In this document: positions 62,534 to 64,000 of the stretch, piece by piece
Position numbering within the stretch: position 1 is the stretch's first letter
Layout of the letters: every line of letters begins with the position of its first letter
NCBI GenBank assembly: GCA_030647905.1
Contig: JAUSJA010000025.1
Location: 235,741-299,740, forward strand
Length of the DNA: 64,000 bases
Direction of reading: 5' to 3'
DNA from: Gemmatimonadaceae bacterium
Lineage (GTDB): Bacteria; Gemmatimonadota; Gemmatimonadetes; Gemmatimonadales; Gemmatimonadaceae
Made by a program: the position numbers and the translations under genes
The notes under the pieces: generated by a model
Database searches by the model: none
What the model saw: only the letters and a program-made list of their open reading frames with translations
What the model was told of the DNA's origin: nothing

Positions 62534-64000
62534 TGTTGAACCAAAGAGATAATGTCCCCTTGATGCCAAGATAGAAATGTCCCCTATCGGCTTGATCCTT
62601 TGTGAGGGTTGAGCCGGTGGAGCGGACGAGAATGTCGGCAATTGAGCTGATGCGCGCGGAGGTGTGCGTGCGAGTGGTTTCAGGGGTTTTCAATCTTTCC
62701 GAGGCTGCATCGCGGCTGGGTATCAGCTATCGGCAGATGAAGCGGCTTCTCGGACGCTATCGGAAGCGAGGGACTGCCGGTCTGGCACATGGAAATCTGG
62801 GACGGCGGTCGAATCGTTCGAAACCGCTGGAAGAGATGCGTGTGCAGGCTCTGGATCTGATTCGAGCGCACTACAGTGGGCCGCCGGATGAGCGTTTCGG
62901 TCCGGCGTTGGCGGCCGAGCATCTGGAATCGGATCACGGGATTAAAGTGTGTTCGGAGACGTTGAGGCATTGGATGCTCGAAGCGGGGCTGTGGTCGCTG
63001 TCGAGGCGGAGGAAGCCCTACCGCCAGCGCCGGGAGCGGCGGGCTCATTTTGGTGAGTTGGTGCAGGCCGACGGGAGCTTCCACGCATGGCTGGAAGGTC
63101 GTGGGCCTAAGGGTTGGCTGATCACCTTTGTTGACGACTCAAGGAGCGAGTCATTGGCACGTTTTGCTGATGCCGAGTCGACGTGGGCGGTGGCCGATGT
63201 GCTGGAGGAGTGGATCGTGGAGCATGGCATCCCGAGGGCGCTTTATGTTGACGGTGGAGGTGTCTTTGGTTCGCCGGCGCGGCGGAAATCAGGTGGTTCT
63301 ACGCAGTTTGGGCGAATGTGCAAACAGCTCGGCACTCATCTCATTCACGCTCGTTCGCCGCAAGCCAAAGGCAGAGTTGAGAGAGTCCACGGAACGCATC
63401 AGGATCGCTTGATCAAGAAGATGCGTCTGGCAGGAATATCGAATTACACGGATGCAAACCGGTTTCTCAAAGACTACCTGGTTGAGCACAACGCGCGCTT
63501 CGCCGTGCCCTCAAGAGAAAAGGCGGATTTCCACTTGCCACTGGACAGTTCGGTTGCTCTGTCACGCGTTTTTTCGATTCATTCAGAGCGCCGGGTGAGC
63601 CTTGATTCTGTGGTCTGCTACAATCGCCGCCGTTTCCAGCTGACGAGAACAACACGTTTGCTCGCCGGTCAGAAGGTCTCGGTGGAGGAGTCGAGAGACG
63701 GGAGTGTGCGGATTTTCGCATCGGGCATCGAGCTCGCCTGGACCGAGGTCATCGATAGCGCGATGACAAGACCCGGCGAACGGGTGCCTGATCATAATTC
63801 AGTTAACCGGCGGCCATCGGACAACCATCCGTGGCGCCAGGCGAACTACAATCGAGCCGCTGCTGAAGCAATACGACGGCAACGGCTGATGGCCTTTCAG
63901 ACCACGCCAACTGAGCAATCAGACCTTCCAATAACAACATGAACCCAAGGGGACATTTCTACTTTGTTAAGAGGGGGGACATTTCTACTTTGGTTTGACA
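62534..64000 (+). mobile_element. Insertion sequence, ISNCY-like, reaching the window end
   Basis: Left end TGTTGAACCAAAGAGATAAT at 62534 and the reverse complement of the right end TGTCAAACCAAAGTAGAAAT match as imperfect terminal inverted repeats; each end also has a second AAATGTCCCC block (62573, 63951). One transposase gene is inside. The right terminus coincides with the last base of the window, so the far side and any target-site duplication cannot be seen. Confidence 0.85.
62602..63942 (+). CDS. DDE transposase, ISNCY family
   Basis: 446 residues. N-terminal helix-turn-helix (NLSEAASRLGISYRQMKRLL) followed by an RNase H-like core: first Asp in LVQADGSFHAWLEGRG, second Asp in PRALYVDGGGVFGS, Glu in KGRVERVHGTHQDRL. 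The C-terminal region ends RQRLMAFQTT. GTG start at 62602; ATG 62632 (MSAIELM) is an alternative. The gene is intact. Confidence 0.92.
   Translation: MRVEPVERTRMSAIELMRAEVCVRVVSGVFNLSEAASRLGISYRQMKRLLGRYRKRGTAGLAHGNLGRRSNRSKPLEEMRVQALDLIRAHYSGPPDERFGPALAAEHLESDHGIKVCSETLRHWMLEAGLWSLSRRRKPYRQRRERRAHFGELVQADGSFHAWLEGRGPKGWLITFVDDSRSESLARFADAESTWAVADVLEEWIVEHGIPRALYVDGGGVFGSPARRKSGGSTQFGRMCKQLGTHLIHARSPQAKGRVERVHGTHQDRLIKKMRLAGISNYTDANRFLKDYLVEHNARFAVPSREKADFHLPLDSSVALSRVFSIHSERRVSLDSVVCYNRRRFQLTRTTRLLAGQKVSVEESRDGSVRIFASGIELAWTEVIDSAMTRPGERVPDHNSVNRRPSDNHPWRQANYNRAAAEAIRRQRLMAFQTTPTEQSDLPITT

Overview
The window is high-GC DNA from a bacterium most like Gemmatimonadota. The evidence is gene style: an ECF sigma factor overlapping a membrane Ser/Thr kinase, GTG/TTG starts, an exopolysaccharide locus with an EPS-associated MarR regulator and a UpxY/NusG-like antiterminator, and several protein families I associate with that phylum. 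No rRNA or tRNA was seen, so the taxonomy is inference. The left edge cuts a Fic gene. The right edge coincides with the terminal inverted repeat of an insertion sequence, so it may be a contig end.

1-34.9 kb is chromosomal. It holds exported and lipid-active enzymes (S1-like protease, patatin-like membrane phospholipase, S9 oligopeptidase), the error-prone polymerase dnaE2, the sigma/kinase pair, an overlapping trio (GMC oxidoreductase, internally duplicated membrane protein, Gfo/Idh/MocA dehydrogenase), an AI-2E-type permease and a sensor kinase with a decayed tail. At 20.9-25.3 kb lies the most interesting stretch: a peptide-type solute-binding lipoprotein, a TPR-repeat protein, a 45-residue exported peptide with a Cys-loop tail, and an AraC-type regulator. 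Their intergenic regions carry repeats of one sequence (core TGYCG..TTTCTATCA) spaced 21 or 42 bp apart. I propose a peptide-signalling or export-stress circuit. Next come imuB and imuA, flanked by heptamer repeats, then fusA paralog, LprI-like lipoprotein, histidine phosphatase and msrA.

34.8-38.3 kb is a phenylacetyl-CoA epoxidase set (paaABCD) with a divergent crotonase. 38.4-62.3 kb is a surface-polysaccharide locus: a WecA-like initiating transferase, a graveyard of gene fragments, an UDP-L-FucNAc module of proteobacterial character (wbjB-wbjC-wbjD-wbuB), a broken MarR regulator, a UpxY-like antiterminator, a Wzz-like chain-length protein, a UDP-sugar epimerase, GDP-heptose genes (one decayed set, one intact: SDR, hddC, gmhB, hddA), a two-subunit TPP-dependent E1-like enzyme, a DegT-family protein with His in place of the PLP lysine, and an fcl-like reductase. 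The last part resembles an assembly line for an unusual, possibly deoxygenated and branched, nucleotide sugar.

A recurring theme is gene decay: at least a dozen genes are interrupted by in-frame stops, single-base indels or internal deletions, and several deletions fuse unrelated neighbours.
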